A stretch of DNA of 64,000 nucleotides from the NCBI RefSeq assembly GCF_029893355.1, contig NZ_JARZAI010000025.1:1-64000 (forward strand), written 5' to 3'. Both the position numbers and the translations under genes were made by a program. Below are positions 1-9,172 of the stretch, piece by piece. The DNA comes from Kitasatospora sp. MAA4 (lineage in GTDB: Bacteria; Actinomycetota; Actinomycetes; Streptomycetales; Streptomycetaceae). The notes beneath the pieces were generated by a model that saw nothing but the letters and a program-made list of their open reading frames with translations, did not search any database and was not told the origin of the DNA. Every line of letters begins with the position of its first letter. Position 1 is the stretch's first letter.

Positions 1-37
1 CTCCCTCAATCCTGCGAGACCACCACGCTCAACGCCC

Positions 38-82
38 ACGGTCCCCGCAACTCCCATCGATCACGGGTGTTGCGAGGACCGT
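38..82 (-). terminator. rho-independent-like terminator of purA
   Basis: A 14-bp inverted repeat (38-51 with 69-82, one mismatch) lies about 45 bp downstream of the purA stop codon on the minus strand. No long T-run follows, as is usual for actinomycete terminators. The first 128 bases hold no other feature I can support. Confidence 0.6.
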
Positions 83-128
83 TAGAACCCAAGGGGTCGG
101 CGGGGCCTTCTCAGGGTCGAACCGGGGC

Positions 129-1412
129 TCAGACGAACGAGTTGATCTGGATCGTCTCGTACCGGCCCGGGCCGACGCCGATGGCGGAGATCGGCGCGCC
201 CGACATCTCCTCCAGCGCCTTCACGTAGGCCTGGGCGTTCTTCGGCAGGTCGCTGAAGCTCTGCGCCTTGCTGAGGTCCTCGGTCCAGCCGGGGAAGTTC
301 TCGTAGATCGGCTTCGCGTGGTGGAAGTCCGACTGGTTGTACGGGAGCTCGTCGACGCGCTTGCCGTCGATCTCGTACGCCACGCAGACCGGGATCTGCT
401 CCCAGCCGGTCAGCACGTCCAGCTTGGTGAGGAAGAAGTCGGTCAGGCCGTTGACCCGGGTCGCGTAGCGCGCGATCACCGCGTCGAACCAGCCGCAGCG
501 GCGGTCACGGCCGGTGGTGACACCGCGTTCGCCGCCGATCCGGCGCAGCGCCTCGCCGTCGGCGTCCAGCAGCTCGGTCGGGAACGGGCCCGAGCCGACG
601 CGGGTGGTGTACGCCTTGAGGATGCCGATGACCCGGTCGATCTTCGTCGGGCCGATGCCCGCGCCGGTGCAGGCGCCGCCGGCCGTCGGGTTGGACGAGG
701 TCACGAAGGGGTACGTGCCGTGGTCGACGTCCAGCAGGGTGCCCTGGCCGCCCTCCAGCAGGACGACCTTGTTCGCCTTCAGCGCCTCGTCCAGGACGAG
801 GGTGGTGTCGGCGAGGAAGGGGCGCAGCTTGTCGGCGTAGCCGAGGTACTCCTGCACCACCAGCTCGGCCGGGATGGCGCGGCGGTTGTAGAGCTTGACC
901 AGCAGCTGGTTCTTGTCGTGCAGCGCGGCCTCGACCTTCTGCTGAAGGATCGACTCGTCGAAGATGTCCTGCACCCGGATGCCGACACGGTTGATCTTGT
1001 CCGCGTAGGTCGGGCCGATGCCGCGGCCGGTGGTGCCGATCTTGCGCTTGCCGAGGAAGCGCTCGACCACCTTGTCCAGCGTGCGGTGGTACGGCGTGAT
1101 CAGGTGGGCGTTGCCCGAGATCAGCAGCTTCGAGGTGTCGATGCCGCGCTCGTTCAGGCCGCTGAGCTCGGAGAGCAGCACGCCCGGGTCGATCACGACA
1201 CCGTTGCCGATCACCGGCGTCACGTTCGGGCTGAGGATGCCGGAAGGGAGCAGGTGGAGGGCATACTTCTGGTCGCCGATGACCACCGTGTGACCGGCGT
1301 TGTTGCCACCCTGGTAGCGGACGACGTAGTCGACGGATCCGCCGAGGAGGTCGGTGGCCTTCCCCTTGCCCTCGTCTCCCCACTGAGCGCCAACGAGCAC
1401 GAGTGCCGGCAC
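129..1412 (-). CDS. purA: adenylosuccinate synthetase
   Basis: PurA joins IMP and aspartate using GTP to make adenylosuccinate, the first committed step from IMP to AMP, in the cytoplasm. The 427-residue product is full length for the family. It begins with the diagnostic VGAQWGDEGKGKATDLL P-loop-type segment (catalytic Asp and Lys), followed by GGNNAGHT, TTGRGIGPTYADK, LEGGQGTLLD and the C-terminal half with TTGRDRRCGW and a TKLDVLTG GTP-base motif. The start is GTG (1410-1412) preceded by a GGAAGGGG-type ribosome site. It is divergent from the downstream lipid-kinase-like gene with about 125 bp between starts. Nothing unusual is seen. Confidence 0.97.
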   Translation of the reverse strand: MPALVLVGAQWGDEGKGKATDLLGGSVDYVVRYQGGNNAGHTVVIGDQKYALHLLPSGILSPNVTPVIGNGVVIDPGVLLSELSGLNERGIDTSKLLISGNAHLITPYHRTLDKVVERFLGKRKIGTTGRGIGPTYADKINRVGIRVQDIFDESILQQKVEAALHDKNQLLVKLYNRRAIPAELVVQEYLGYADKLRPFLADTTLVLDEALKANKVVLLEGGQGTLLDVDHGTYPFVTSSNPTAGGACTGAGIGPTKIDRVIGILKAYTTRVGSGPFPTELLDADGEALRRIGGERGVTTGRDRRCGWFDAVIARYATRVNGLTDFFLTKLDVLTGWEQIPVCVAYEIDGKRVDELPYNQSDFHHAKPIYENFPGWTEDLSKAQSFSDLPKNAQAYVKALEEMSGAPISAIGVGPGRYETIQINSFV

Positions 1413-1476
1413 AGGCGTACACCCCTTCCGGTTGGGGCATCCTGCGTAGGCCGCAGTCTGCCCCGAGATAGACGAA

Positions 1477-1502
1477 GCCCCTGGCGCAATAGCGCAAGGG
1501 GC
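1477..1502. promoter_or_regulatory. inverted repeat between divergent purA and kinase-like gene
   Basis: An imperfect hairpin (GCCCCTGGCGC ... GCGCAAGGGGC) sits in the leader between the two divergent starts. It could be an operator or leader structure; no known factor is assigned. Confidence 0.25.
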
Positions 1503-1538
1503 TCTTGCACCGAGAGATTACCTGAGGAAGGACCGGTC

Positions 1539-2372
1539 GTGTCGTCCCAGTCCACGTCCGTACCCCCGCCGTCCGATACCCCGCAGCCGCCGGGGAGCTG
1601 CCCGCTGCTGCTCCTGCTGGACCCGGTCGCGCGCGAGGCCGACGGCGAGGCGGTGCGGATCGCCCGGGACGTGCTCGCGGGGGGCGCGGACGTCAAGGTC
1701 GTGCTTCCGGAGAATTCGGCCGAACTCGACCGGGTGCTGTCGCACCGCGGCCGCCGCCGTCCGGTGGTGATCGGTTCTGATCTGACGTTGCAACGGGTGG
1801 TGCAGGCCCTGCACCGGCAGCGCGAGTTGGCCGCTGGGCCGCTCGGTCTGGTGCCGGTCGGCCGGGCGTCGGCGGTGGCGCTGGCGCGAGCGCTGGGGGT
1901 GCCGACCGAGCCGGTCGCGGCGGCCCGGGCGGTGCTGACGGGCGTGCCGCGCGACTGCGGGATGCTGCTGGACGACGAGGGCGGGGTGGTGCTGGGCGAG
2001 GTCCGGATCCCCGGGCGCGGGCAGGGCCATCCCGGTGGCTGGCGTTCGCTATGGGCGAAATTGGTTGCGGCCGAGCAGGTGGAGCCGGAGCCCTCCCGGC
2101 TGCGCGTGGAGGCCGACGGACGTCCGCTCAGCGGTCACGACCGTCCGATCCGGCTGGTCGCGCTGCGGATGCCGGCCGGCTCCTCGGCGGCCGAGGTGGT
2201 GGTCCGGCAGTCCGGTCCGGGCGGGGCGCTGCTGCGCGTGCGGGCCTCCAGCGTGACCGTGGCGGGCCGGACCTTCGGCTACGAGGCGGACGGCTGCCCG
2301 GTCGGCCCGGTCCGGGCGCGGACCTGGACGGCCCATCCGGACACCTGGGGACTGCTGGTTCCCGCAGGGTGA
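1539..2372 (+). CDS. diacylglycerol kinase catalytic-domain-like protein
   Basis: This 277-residue protein resembles the diacylglycerol kinase / NAD kinase-like fold proteins found next to purA in streptomycetes. The Rossmann-like N-terminus (LLLLLDPVAREADGEAV) and the segment around VVIGSDLTLQRVVQAL occupy the place of the nucleotide-binding GGDGT-x-x-x-V motif. Here that motif is degenerate (GSDLT), so lipid kinase activity is doubtful. The reading frame is open much further upstream, but the GTG at 1539 has a GAGGAAGGA ribosome site at the right distance, and upstream codons overlap purA antisense. A role in lipid phosphorylation is inference from fold only. Confidence 0.75.
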   Translation: MSSQSTSVPPPSDTPQPPGSCPLLLLLDPVAREADGEAVRIARDVLAGGADVKVVLPENSAELDRVLSHRGRRRPVVIGSDLTLQRVVQALHRQRELAAGPLGLVPVGRASAVALARALGVPTEPVAAARAVLTGVPRDCGMLLDDEGGVVLGEVRIPGRGQGHPGGWRSLWAKLVAAEQVEPEPSRLRVEADGRPLSGHDRPIRLVALRMPAGSSAAEVVVRQSGPGGALLRVRASSVTVAGRTFGYEADGCPVGPVRARTWTAHPDTWGLLVPAG

Positions 2373-2523
2373 GCAGCGTCACCCGGACACCCCTGGGTGC
2401 CGGGCACAGCCCGGCCGCAGGCATGGTAAGGGGTTTTGTCTACGCGCGTTGCCAGCGAAATCGCCAAGCCGGACCCGATCCCTCGTTCGGGAAGCCTGTG
2501 CCAACTGCCCTAGACTCGAAGAC

Positions 2524-4104
2524 GTGCCTCGTGGTGACGGAAGACTCAACCACGACCTTCTTCCCGGTGAGAAAGGCCCCCAGGACGCTTGTGGCGTCTT
2601 CGGTGTCTGGGCTCCCGGCGAGGAGGTCGCCAAGCTCTCGTACTTCGGCCTCTATGCCCTGCAGCACCGCGGACAGGAATCCGCGGGAATCGCAGTGAGC
2701 AATGGGTCCCAGATTCTCGTCTTCAAGGACATGGGACTTGTCTCCCAGGTCTTCGACGAAGCGGCTCTGGGGTCCTTGCACGGGCATATCGCCGTCGGAC
2801 ATGCCCGCTACTCGACCACCGGGTCCTCGGTCTGGGAGAACGCCCAGCCGACCTTCCGGGCGACCGCTCACGGTTCGCTGGCCCTGGGCCACAACGGAAA
2901 CCTGGTGAACACCGCCGAACTCGCGGAGATGGTCGCCCAGCTCCCCGGTGCCGAGCACGTCTCGCGCTCCGGCCGGACCGCCGCGACCAACGACACCGAT
3001 CTGGTGACCGCGCTGCTCGCCGGCCATCCCGACCTGTCCATCGAGGAGACCGCCCGGCAGATCCTGCCGAAGGTCAAGGGCGCCTTCTCGCTCGTCTTCA
3101 TGGACGAGCACACCCTCTACGCCGCCCGTGACCCGCAGGGCATCCGCCCGCTGGTCCTCGGCCGGCTCGAACGCGGCTGGGTGGTGGCCTCCGAGACGGC
3201 GGCCCTGGACATCTGCGGCGCCAGCTTCATCCGCGAGGTGGAGCCGGGCGAGCTGATCGCCATCGACGAGAACGGCATGCGGACCTCCCGCTTCGCCGAG
3301 GCCGCGCCCAAGGGCTGCGTCTTCGAGTACGTCTACCTGGCCCGTCCGGACACCTCCATCGCCGGCCGCAACGTCCACCTCTCGCGCGTCGAGATGGGCC
3401 GCAGGCTGGCCGCCGAGGCCCCTGTCGAGGCCGACATGGTGATAGCCACGCCGGAGTCGGGTACCCCCGCGGCGATCGGCTACGCCGAGGCCAGCGGCAT
3501 CCCGTACGGCTCCGGCCTGGTGAAGAACGCCTACGTCGGGCGCACCTTCATCCAGCCCAGCCAGACGATCCGCCAGCTCGGCATCCGGCTCAAGCTCAAC
3601 CCGCTCAAGGAAGTCATCGCGGGCAAGCGCCTGGTGGTGGTGGACGACTCGATCGTCCGCGGCAACACCCAGCGCGCGCTGGTCCGGATGCTCCGCGAGG
3701 CGGGCGCCGCCGAGGTGCACATCCGGATCTCCTCGCCGCCGGTGAAGTGGCCGTGCTTCTTCGGCATCGACTTCGCCACCCGCGCCGAGCTGATCGCCAA
3801 CGGGATGACGGTGGAGGAGATCGGCCGCACGCTCGGTGCCGACTCGCTCGCCTACATCTCGCTGGACGGCATGATCGAGGCGACCAAGCAGCCCAAGGAC
3901 AAGCTCTGCCGGGCCTGCTTCGACGGGGTCTACCCGATGGAGCTGCCGGACCCGGCGCTGCTCGGCAAGCTCCTGCTGGAGGCAGAAATTGCCGGCAGCC
4001 AGCAGCCGCCGGTCGTGCGGGGCAAGCCCACCGGCTCGGACCTCGACGGGGTCCAGTCGCTGCTCGGTGGCCACGGCGCGGCCGACGCGCTGCGCCGACC
4101 GTAG
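2524..4104 (+). CDS. purF: amidophosphoribosyltransferase
   Basis: PurF transfers ammonia from glutamine to PRPP, the first step of de novo purine synthesis. The GTG start at 2524 gives a 526-residue proenzyme. A short propeptide precedes the catalytic cysteine in QDACGVFGVW, which must be exposed by cleavage. The N-terminal glutaminase shows QHRGQESAGI, GHARYSTTG and LGHNGNLVN. The C-terminal phosphoribosyltransferase has the PRPP loop VVVDDSIVRGNT and cysteines (PCFFGID, CRACFDG) in positions matching the Fe-S ligands of Bacillus-type PurF. An in-frame ATG-like start at 2449 is unlikely because it adds 25 residues not expected in the family. purM follows after 71 bp, forming a purF-purM pair. 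Confidence 0.96.
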   Translation: MPRGDGRLNHDLLPGEKGPQDACGVFGVWAPGEEVAKLSYFGLYALQHRGQESAGIAVSNGSQILVFKDMGLVSQVFDEAALGSLHGHIAVGHARYSTTGSSVWENAQPTFRATAHGSLALGHNGNLVNTAELAEMVAQLPGAEHVSRSGRTAATNDTDLVTALLAGHPDLSIEETARQILPKVKGAFSLVFMDEHTLYAARDPQGIRPLVLGRLERGWVVASETAALDICGASFIREVEPGELIAIDENGMRTSRFAEAAPKGCVFEYVYLARPDTSIAGRNVHLSRVEMGRRLAAEAPVEADMVIATPESGTPAAIGYAEASGIPYGSGLVKNAYVGRTFIQPSQTIRQLGIRLKLNPLKEVIAGKRLVVVDDSIVRGNTQRALVRMLREAGAAEVHIRISSPPVKWPCFFGIDFATRAELIANGMTVEEIGRTLGADSLAYISLDGMIEATKQPKDKLCRACFDGVYPMELPDPALLGKLLLEAEIAGSQQPPVVRGKPTGSDLDGVQSLLGGHGAADALRRP

Positions 4105-4175
4105 TCATCCCGCCGCGGGCCCCCACCAGGGGCCCGCGGCGGACCACTCCCCAGACCCGAGAGGGCCTTAAAGCC

Positions 4176-5252
4176 GTGACCAGCAAAGATTCCGGTGCCA
4201 CCTACGCCGCCGCGGGCGTGGACATCGAGGCGGGTGACCGCGCCGTCGAGCTCATGAAGCAGTGGGTGAAGAAGACCAACCGCCCCGAGGTGGTCGGCGG
4301 CCTCGGCGGCTTCGCCGGGCTCTTCGACATCTCCGCCCTCAAGCGCTACGAGCGGCCGCTGCTGGCCTCGGCGACCGACGGGGTGGGGACCAAGGTCGCG
4401 CTGGCCGCCGCGATGGACAAGCACGACACGATCGGCCACGACCTGGTCGGCATGGTCGTCGACGACCTGGTGGTCTGCGGCGCCGAGCCGCTCTTCATGA
4501 CCGACTACATCTGCGTCGGCAAGGTCCACCCCGAGCGGGTCGCCCAGATCGTCAAGGGCATCGCGGAGGGCTGCGTGCTGGCCGGCTGCGCGCTGGTCGG
4601 CGGCGAGACCGCCGAGCACCCGGGCCTGCTGGGCCCGGACGAGTACGACGTGGCGGGCGCCGGCACCGGCGTGGTGGAGGCCGACGCGCTGCTCGGCGCC
4701 GAGCGGGTCCGCGCGGGCGACGTGGTGATCGCGATGGCCGCCTCCGGGCTGCACTCCAACGGCTACTCGCTGGTGCGCCACGTGCTGCTGAACCAGGCCG
4801 GCTGGAAGCTCGACCGCGACGTGCCCGAGTTCGGGCGCACGCTGGGCGAGGAGCTGCTGGAGCCGACCCGGATCTACTCGCTGGACTGCCTGGCGCTCAC
4901 CCGCGCCACCGAGATCCACGCGTTCTCGCACGTCACCGGCGGCGGCCTGGCCGCCAACCTGGCCCGGGTCATCCCGCAGGGCCTGCACGCCCGCCTGGAC
5001 CGCGGCACCTGGACGCCGCTGCCGGTCTTCCAGACGGTGGCCGAGGTCGGCTCGATGCAGACCCTGGAGATCGAGAAGACCCTCAACATGGGCATCGGCA
5101 TGGTGGCCGTCGTCCCGCCGGAGTCGGTGGACGTGGTGCTGGCGATCCTGGAGGACCGCGGCGTCGAGGCCTGGCTGCTCGGCGACATCGTCAACCTGCA
5201 GGACGGCCCCTACGAGGGCGGCGCGGCGCTGTACGGCGAGTACGCCGAGTAG
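4176..5252 (+). CDS. purM: phosphoribosylformylglycinamidine cyclo-ligase
   Basis: PurM (AIR synthetase) closes FGAM to aminoimidazole ribonucleotide with ATP. The 358-residue length fits. The N-terminus has TYAAAGVDIEAGDRAVE, then GLFD, ATDGVGTK (substrate-binding DGVGTK), IGHDLVGMVVDDL, GGETAEHPG, MAASGLHSNGYSLVR and HVTGGGLAANLARV, all conserved across PurM. The start is GTG at 4176 after a GAGAGGGCC ribosome site. It lies directly downstream of purF and is probably cotranscribed with it. A strong hairpin follows at 5281. Confidence 0.96.
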   Translation: MTSKDSGATYAAAGVDIEAGDRAVELMKQWVKKTNRPEVVGGLGGFAGLFDISALKRYERPLLASATDGVGTKVALAAAMDKHDTIGHDLVGMVVDDLVVCGAEPLFMTDYICVGKVHPERVAQIVKGIAEGCVLAGCALVGGETAEHPGLLGPDEYDVAGAGTGVVEADALLGAERVRAGDVVIAMAASGLHSNGYSLVRHVLLNQAGWKLDRDVPEFGRTLGEELLEPTRIYSLDCLALTRATEIHAFSHVTGGGLAANLARVIPQGLHARLDRGTWTPLPVFQTVAEVGSMQTLEIEKTLNMGIGMVAVVPPESVDVVLAILEDRGVEAWLLGDIVNLQDGPYEGGAALYGEYAE

Positions 5253-5280
5253 AACCCGGATGTAGAAAGAACGTACGACG

Positions 5281-5321
5281 ATACGGCCGCGGGGCTCCCC
5301 AAGGGGGCCCCGCAGCCGTAT
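5281..5321 (+). terminator. terminator of purF-purM
   Basis: A near-perfect hairpin of about 16 bp (arms ATACGGC.GCGGGG and CCCCGC.GCCGTAT) starts 28 bp after the purM stop. Confidence 0.75.
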
Positions 5322-5408
5322 CCGAGGCCCGGGCGGGGTGTCTGCGTGCGGACGCGCCGAAGACCGGTCCGGCACCTGGAAGGCACCTGGACCGGTCAGG
5401 GCGGACTG

Positions 5409-5663
5409 CTACGCGCGGCGGCGGGCTTGGTGGTGGCCTGCGCCCGCCTCCTCGTCCTCTTCGTCCTCGTCGGCGTAGTAATCCGCATACGCCGCGTAGG
5501 GATCGTCCTCGTCCTCTTCGTCCTCAACCGGCTCAGGGTTGATCGAAGGAACGGGTGAAACGCCCAGCTCGCTGGACAGACGATTAGCATCGAAGCCGCC
5601 GCCGTTGTACTTCAGCTCGCGGGCAACCTTCGTCTGCTTGGCCTTGGCCCGGCCGCGCCCCAT
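5409..5663 (-). CDS. DUF3073 family protein
   Basis: This 84-residue hydrophilic protein starts MGRGRAKAKQTKVARELKY, the signature of the actinobacterial DUF3073 family. The basic N-terminal third is followed by an acidic stretch (EDEEDEDD and DEDEEDEE) and a short Arg-rich end. The function is unknown. The family commonly sits between purM and bldC/vdh in streptomycetes, as here. It has its own ATG start and is convergent with purM. The charge asymmetry suggests nucleic-acid or ribosome association, but this is inference. Confidence 0.85.
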   Translation of the reverse strand: MGRGRAKAKQTKVARELKYNGGGFDANRLSSELGVSPVPSINPEPVEDEEDEDDPYAAYADYYADEDEEDEEAGAGHHQARRRA

Positions 5664-5922
5664 GGGTCGACCCCCTCAACGATGGGGCTCACGGCCCCGA
5701 GTCTGACACGTGTTCATGATCAGGAGCGGCTCCCCCGAAGTGGGATAGCCGTCCCTTGGAGCATTAACGGTACCTGTTTCCGCCGTCGGACGGTACGTCG
5801 CCGGTGTGACGTGGCGCGCACTGTCAGTCCGCAGAACCCGGTCTCTCCAGGTCACACGGGGGTTTCCAGGCATTCACAGGGTGTCCGGAAGGTGCCCGGG
5901 ACCGTCGTTCTCCGACCGATTA

Positions 5923-5960
5923 TCCCCCGACCGGGGCGCTGTGATCGCCCGATCGGGGGA
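5923..5960 (-). terminator. hairpin terminator downstream of vdh
   Basis: A 13-bp stem (5923-5935 with 5948-5960, one wobble) lies about 80 bp past the vdh stop. The surrounding 379-bp gap (5664-6042) otherwise should contain the DUF3073 promoter, which I cannot place with confidence. Confidence 0.55.
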
Positions 5961-6042
5961 CGGACCGAGAATCCGGTTCCACATTGTGATGCGGAGACGG
6001 CGTGTCGGCCCAGTGGTCGGCGCAGTGGTGGAGCGGCTGGGC

Positions 6043-7218
6043 TCAGCCCCGGCGGGCGCCCGGCAGCAGGATCGTGCGCAGGGCACTGATCTCCCGCATC
6101 CGCAGCTCGGCGAGGCGGTCGGCGGCCACGGCCGGCGGGACCCCGTCGGAGGCGGCCCGGGTGAAGATCTCCAGGGTGGTGTCGAAGATCTTCGTGGCCT
6201 TGTTCTTGGCCCGCTCGAAGTTGAAGCCGTCGATCTCGTCGGCCACCTGGATCACCCCGCCGGAGTTCACCAGGTAGTCGGGCGCGTAGAGGATGCCGCG
6301 GTCGGCCAGGTCCTTCTCGACGCCCGGGTGGGCCAGCTGGTTGTTGGCCGCGCCGCAGACCACCGAGGTGCCGGCGGCGGTCAGCGCGCCCACCGTGTCG
6401 TCGTCCAGCGCGCCGCCCAGGGCGCACGGGGCGTAGACGTCCAGCGAGGACGCGAGCAGCGCCTGGGAGTCGGCGACCACCTCGACGTCCGGGTGGGCGG
6501 CCCGGACCCGGTTGACGGCGGTCTCCGAGACGTCGGTGATGACCACGGTCGCACCGTCGGCCACCAGGTGGCCGACCAGGTAGTGGCCGACCTTGCCGAC
6601 GCCCGCGACGCCGACCCGCTTGCCGCGCAGCGTCGGGGTGCCCCAGCGGGCCTGGGCCGAGGCCCGCATGCCCTGGAAGACGCCGAAGGCGGTCAGGATC
6701 GAGGAGTCGCCCGCGCCGCCCTGCTCGGGGGAGCGGCCGGTGACGTAGTCGCACTCGCGGGCGACCACGTCCATGTCCTGGACGTAGGTGCCCACGTCGC
6801 AGGCGGTGATGTAGCGGCCGGCCAGCGACTGCACGAAGCGGCCGTAGGCGCGCAGCAGGGCCTCGCTCTTGTCGCCGCCCTCGGCCTTGGCCGCCGGGTT
6901 GCCGATGATCACGGCCTTGCCGCCGCCGAGGTCGAGCCCGGCGAGCGCGTTCTTGTAGCTCATGCCGCGGGACAGGCGCAGCGCGTCCTCCAGGGCCTCC
7001 TCCTCGGAGGCGTACTGGTGGAAGCGGGTGCCGCCGAGGGCGGGGCCCAGTGCGGTGGAGTGGATGGCGATGATCGCCTTGAGGCCCGAGGCCCGGTCGT
7101 GGCAGAGCACAACCTGCTCGTGCCCGTCGCCGGGGGCGCCGTCCTGCTCAGTACGGAAGATCCGGCTCAGCACGCCTGGTGCGGGGTGCGTCGCGGATAC
7201 GGTGCGTACGTCGGTCAC
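6043..7218 (-). CDS. vdh: valine (branched-chain amino acid) dehydrogenase
   Basis: This Leu/Phe/Val/Glu dehydrogenase family enzyme oxidatively deaminates valine (and other branched-chain amino acids) with NAD+, feeding branched acyl-CoA starter units. Seen motifs are the substrate-binding ALGGTRFHQY, SYKNALAGLDLGGGKAVI (catalytic Lys in GGGKA), TACDVGTYVQDMD, the Rossmann GVAGVGKVGHYLVGHL, and CGAANNQLAH / APDYLVNSGGVI. The GTG start at 7218 has CTGGAG upstream and gives 391 residues; the frame stays open upstream. It lies two genes before bldC, where streptomycetes encode Vdh. Leucine or phenylalanine preference cannot be excluded from sequence alone. Confidence 0.92.
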   Translation of the reverse strand: MTDVRTVSATHPAPGVLSRIFRTEQDGAPGDGHEQVVLCHDRASGLKAIIAIHSTALGPALGGTRFHQYASEEEALEDALRLSRGMSYKNALAGLDLGGGKAVIIGNPAAKAEGGDKSEALLRAYGRFVQSLAGRYITACDVGTYVQDMDVVARECDYVTGRSPEQGGAGDSSILTAFGVFQGMRASAQARWGTPTLRGKRVGVAGVGKVGHYLVGHLVADGATVVITDVSETAVNRVRAAHPDVEVVADSQALLASSLDVYAPCALGGALDDDTVGALTAAGTSVVCGAANNQLAHPGVEKDLADRGILYAPDYLVNSGGVIQVADEIDGFNFERAKNKATKIFDTTLEIFTRAASDGVPPAVAADRLAELRMREISALRTILLPGARRG

Positions 7219-7394
7219 TGTGGTGACTCCAGTATCTGCAGGCCCGCTGCTGTGGTGCGGGCATCTACGGCGAAGCGTAGTCCGGGAAGGGGCGCCCGGG
7301 CTCCCCCCGTCCACGCTTCGATCTGCACACCCCGATCGGCGGATCGGGCGCGGATCCTCCCGGCCGGTCGGTGGCGCGTGCGACGATGCGAGGC

Positions 7395-8288
7395 GTGACC
7401 GTTGTCCGTACCTCGGTGTTACCGCCGTACGCAGCACACCTGCGGGTGTACGAGCCGCTCGGCGCCTATCCGGAGCCCGAGCGGGCCCGCTGGCAGGCCT
7501 CTGCGGCGGCGCACGGCCCGGATGCCGCCTCGGCGGACGCGCCGGTCGCCCGGGCGGCGCTGGAAGCACAGCGGGGGGCGCTTGCGGAGGTGGCCGCGCG
7601 GACGCCCCGCGCGCTGCCCGAGCGGGAGAGCGAGCGGGCCTTCGTCCGGCTGCTCGACGGGGTGCTGTACGTCTGCCCCTGGTCGGTCCGGCTGCGCAGT
7701 TGGCAGGCGCTGGACGAGCTGCGCGCCTCGATGCCGGTGGCACTGCTGGACACCGTGCTGCCGCAGGCGGTGCGGGAGGACGCGGTGGCGGCGCAGGCCC
7801 GCTGGCAGGTGGCGCACCCCGACGCCCGGCCCTGGATCCTGACGTCCCGTTGGGAGGTGCCGGTGCGCTGGTTCCTGCCGTTCGGGGCGGAGGACCGCCG
7901 CTACCTGCCGGCCGAGCCGTTGCTGGAGGAGGAAGGGGAGGAGCCGGCCGCCCTCTTCTACCTGACCTCCATGGCGCAGGCCCGGCGCCGGGTGGCCCGC
8001 GGCTACCGGGTGCTGCGGGAGCGGCTGCCGGGGGCGCCGCTGACCCTGGGGGCGGAGCAGGTGGGACGCTGGCTGGAGGAGTTCCACCCGCGCTCGCTGG
8101 TGGAACTGGACTACGGGGGGTTGGTGCACGCGATCGGGGCGCGGCGCCTGGCGGTGGACCACTCGGCGGCCGAGGTGGCGGCCGGCCTGGACGCGCTGCG
8201 GGCCGGGGACAGCGCGGGGGCGGCGCTGGCGTACGAGGTGGTGGCGGAGCGCTGGCGGCGGGTGCAGGCGCTGCGCCAGGCGAACTGA
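7395..8288 (+). CDS. conserved hypothetical protein next to bldC
   Basis: I do not recognise a domain. The product is about 297 residues from a GTG at 7395 (earlier in-frame GTG 7371 and ATG 7386 are possible). It is soluble, rich in Ala, Arg, Glu and Trp, with no signal peptide or membrane span. It is a full, codon-biased open frame divergent from vdh, in the place where streptomycetes carry an uncharacterised gene between vdh and bldC. The conserved position suggests a real gene, but no role can be stated. Confidence 0.75.
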   Translation: MTVVRTSVLPPYAAHLRVYEPLGAYPEPERARWQASAAAHGPDAASADAPVARAALEAQRGALAEVAARTPRALPERESERAFVRLLDGVLYVCPWSVRLRSWQALDELRASMPVALLDTVLPQAVREDAVAAQARWQVAHPDARPWILTSRWEVPVRWFLPFGAEDRRYLPAEPLLEEEGEEPAALFYLTSMAQARRRVARGYRVLRERLPGAPLTLGAEQVGRWLEEFHPRSLVELDYGGLVHAIGARRLAVDHSAAEVAAGLDALRAGDSAGAALAYEVVAERWRRVQALRQAN

Positions 8289-8839
8289 CCCGGAACCCGC
8301 CCGCTGGACCGCTGAGGGGCGGTCAGCGGCCCCTGAGGGGACGTGAACGCCGGTACCTGGGGTAGGGATGGGGCTGGGGGTGTAGGAGTGGCGTGTGGGA
8401 CCTGGGACCAAGGTCCCGGTTCGGGTCAATAGCCAACGAACGTGACACTACTCACCGTTGACGTGAACTAACGCTTAAGGGTAAAAATGGGACAACCAGC
8501 CCAACTCTCCTCAGCGCTGTCCACTTTTGGGTGGATCTGGGGTCGGTGTGCCCTTTGGGGGGAATCGATAGGTCTGGCCGCCCCGCTACCGGTTGTCACA
8601 TAAACGTGACTGTCCGCTATGGGGTGGTCCATCGCCATCCGTCGCTCTTGAACCCGTGAGGGGCCAATTTTGGCGGTTTGGTCGATAGGGCTGGACGGAT
8701 GGTGTAGTTGTAGACACCAGGACAAGCCGTTCGTCCTATTACCGACTCGGTCCGTCTGTGCCATTTCGGGCATCGCGGGCCAAGGTGCAGAATTTGAAGG
8801 ATAGAACCGCCCTGGTTCGGTTCTCCGAGGAGGCCGCTC
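8289..8839 (+). promoter_or_regulatory. 550-bp leader region of bldC
   Basis: No open frame with coding bias is seen in this unusually long gap. A 7-bp hairpin (8803-8809 with 8818-8824) ends three bases before the strong GAGGAGG ribosome site at 8827-8833, so it could modulate bldC translation. The gap presumably holds the bldC promoter(s), which I cannot pinpoint. Confidence 0.45.
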
Positions 8840-9046
8840 ATGACCGCTCGTACACCTGACGCTGAGCCACTGCTGACGCCGGCAGAGGTTGCCACCATGT
8901 TCCGCGTAGACCCGAAGACGGTCACGCGCTGGGCCAAGACGGGCAAGCTCACGTCCATCCGCACACTCGGCGGCCACCGCCGCTACCGGGAGGCGGAGGT
9001 TCGCGCTCTGCTCGCCGGGATTCCCGCTCAGCGCACCGAGGTCTGA
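8840..9046 (+). CDS. bldC: developmental regulator BldC (MerR-like HTH)
   Basis: BldC is a small DNA-binding protein that holds back sporulation genes and controls development and antibiotic production in streptomycetes. The 68-residue product has LLTPAEVATMFRVDPKTVTR followed by WAKTGKLTSIRTLGGHRRYR. This is the MerR/excisionase-type winged helix-turn-helix with the GGHRRY wing, and it lacks the MerR dimerisation coil and ligand domain, exactly as BldC does. ATG start with a strong GAGGAGG site 7 bp upstream. Flanked by vdh and hrpA as in other streptomycetes. Identification is near certain. Confidence 0.96.
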   Translation: MTARTPDAEPLLTPAEVATMFRVDPKTVTRWAKTGKLTSIRTLGGHRRYREAEVRALLAGIPAQRTEV

Positions 9047-9125
9047 GTGCTCGATCCGGGCCGCCGGGCCCGCTGATCGAAACACTCGCCGCCTCGCGTG
9101 CTGTGCACGCTTTGCAGCTTTGCCC

Positions 9126-9172
9126 AAGGGGTCGTAGCCCCGGACTCCGCCGGGTCCGGGATGCGGCCCCTT
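9126..9172 (+). terminator. terminator of bldC
   Basis: A long, nearly continuous hairpin of about 19 bp with G-U pairs (AAGGGG...CCGGAC / GTCCGG...CCCCTT) starts 80 bp after the bldC stop. Confidence 0.75.
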
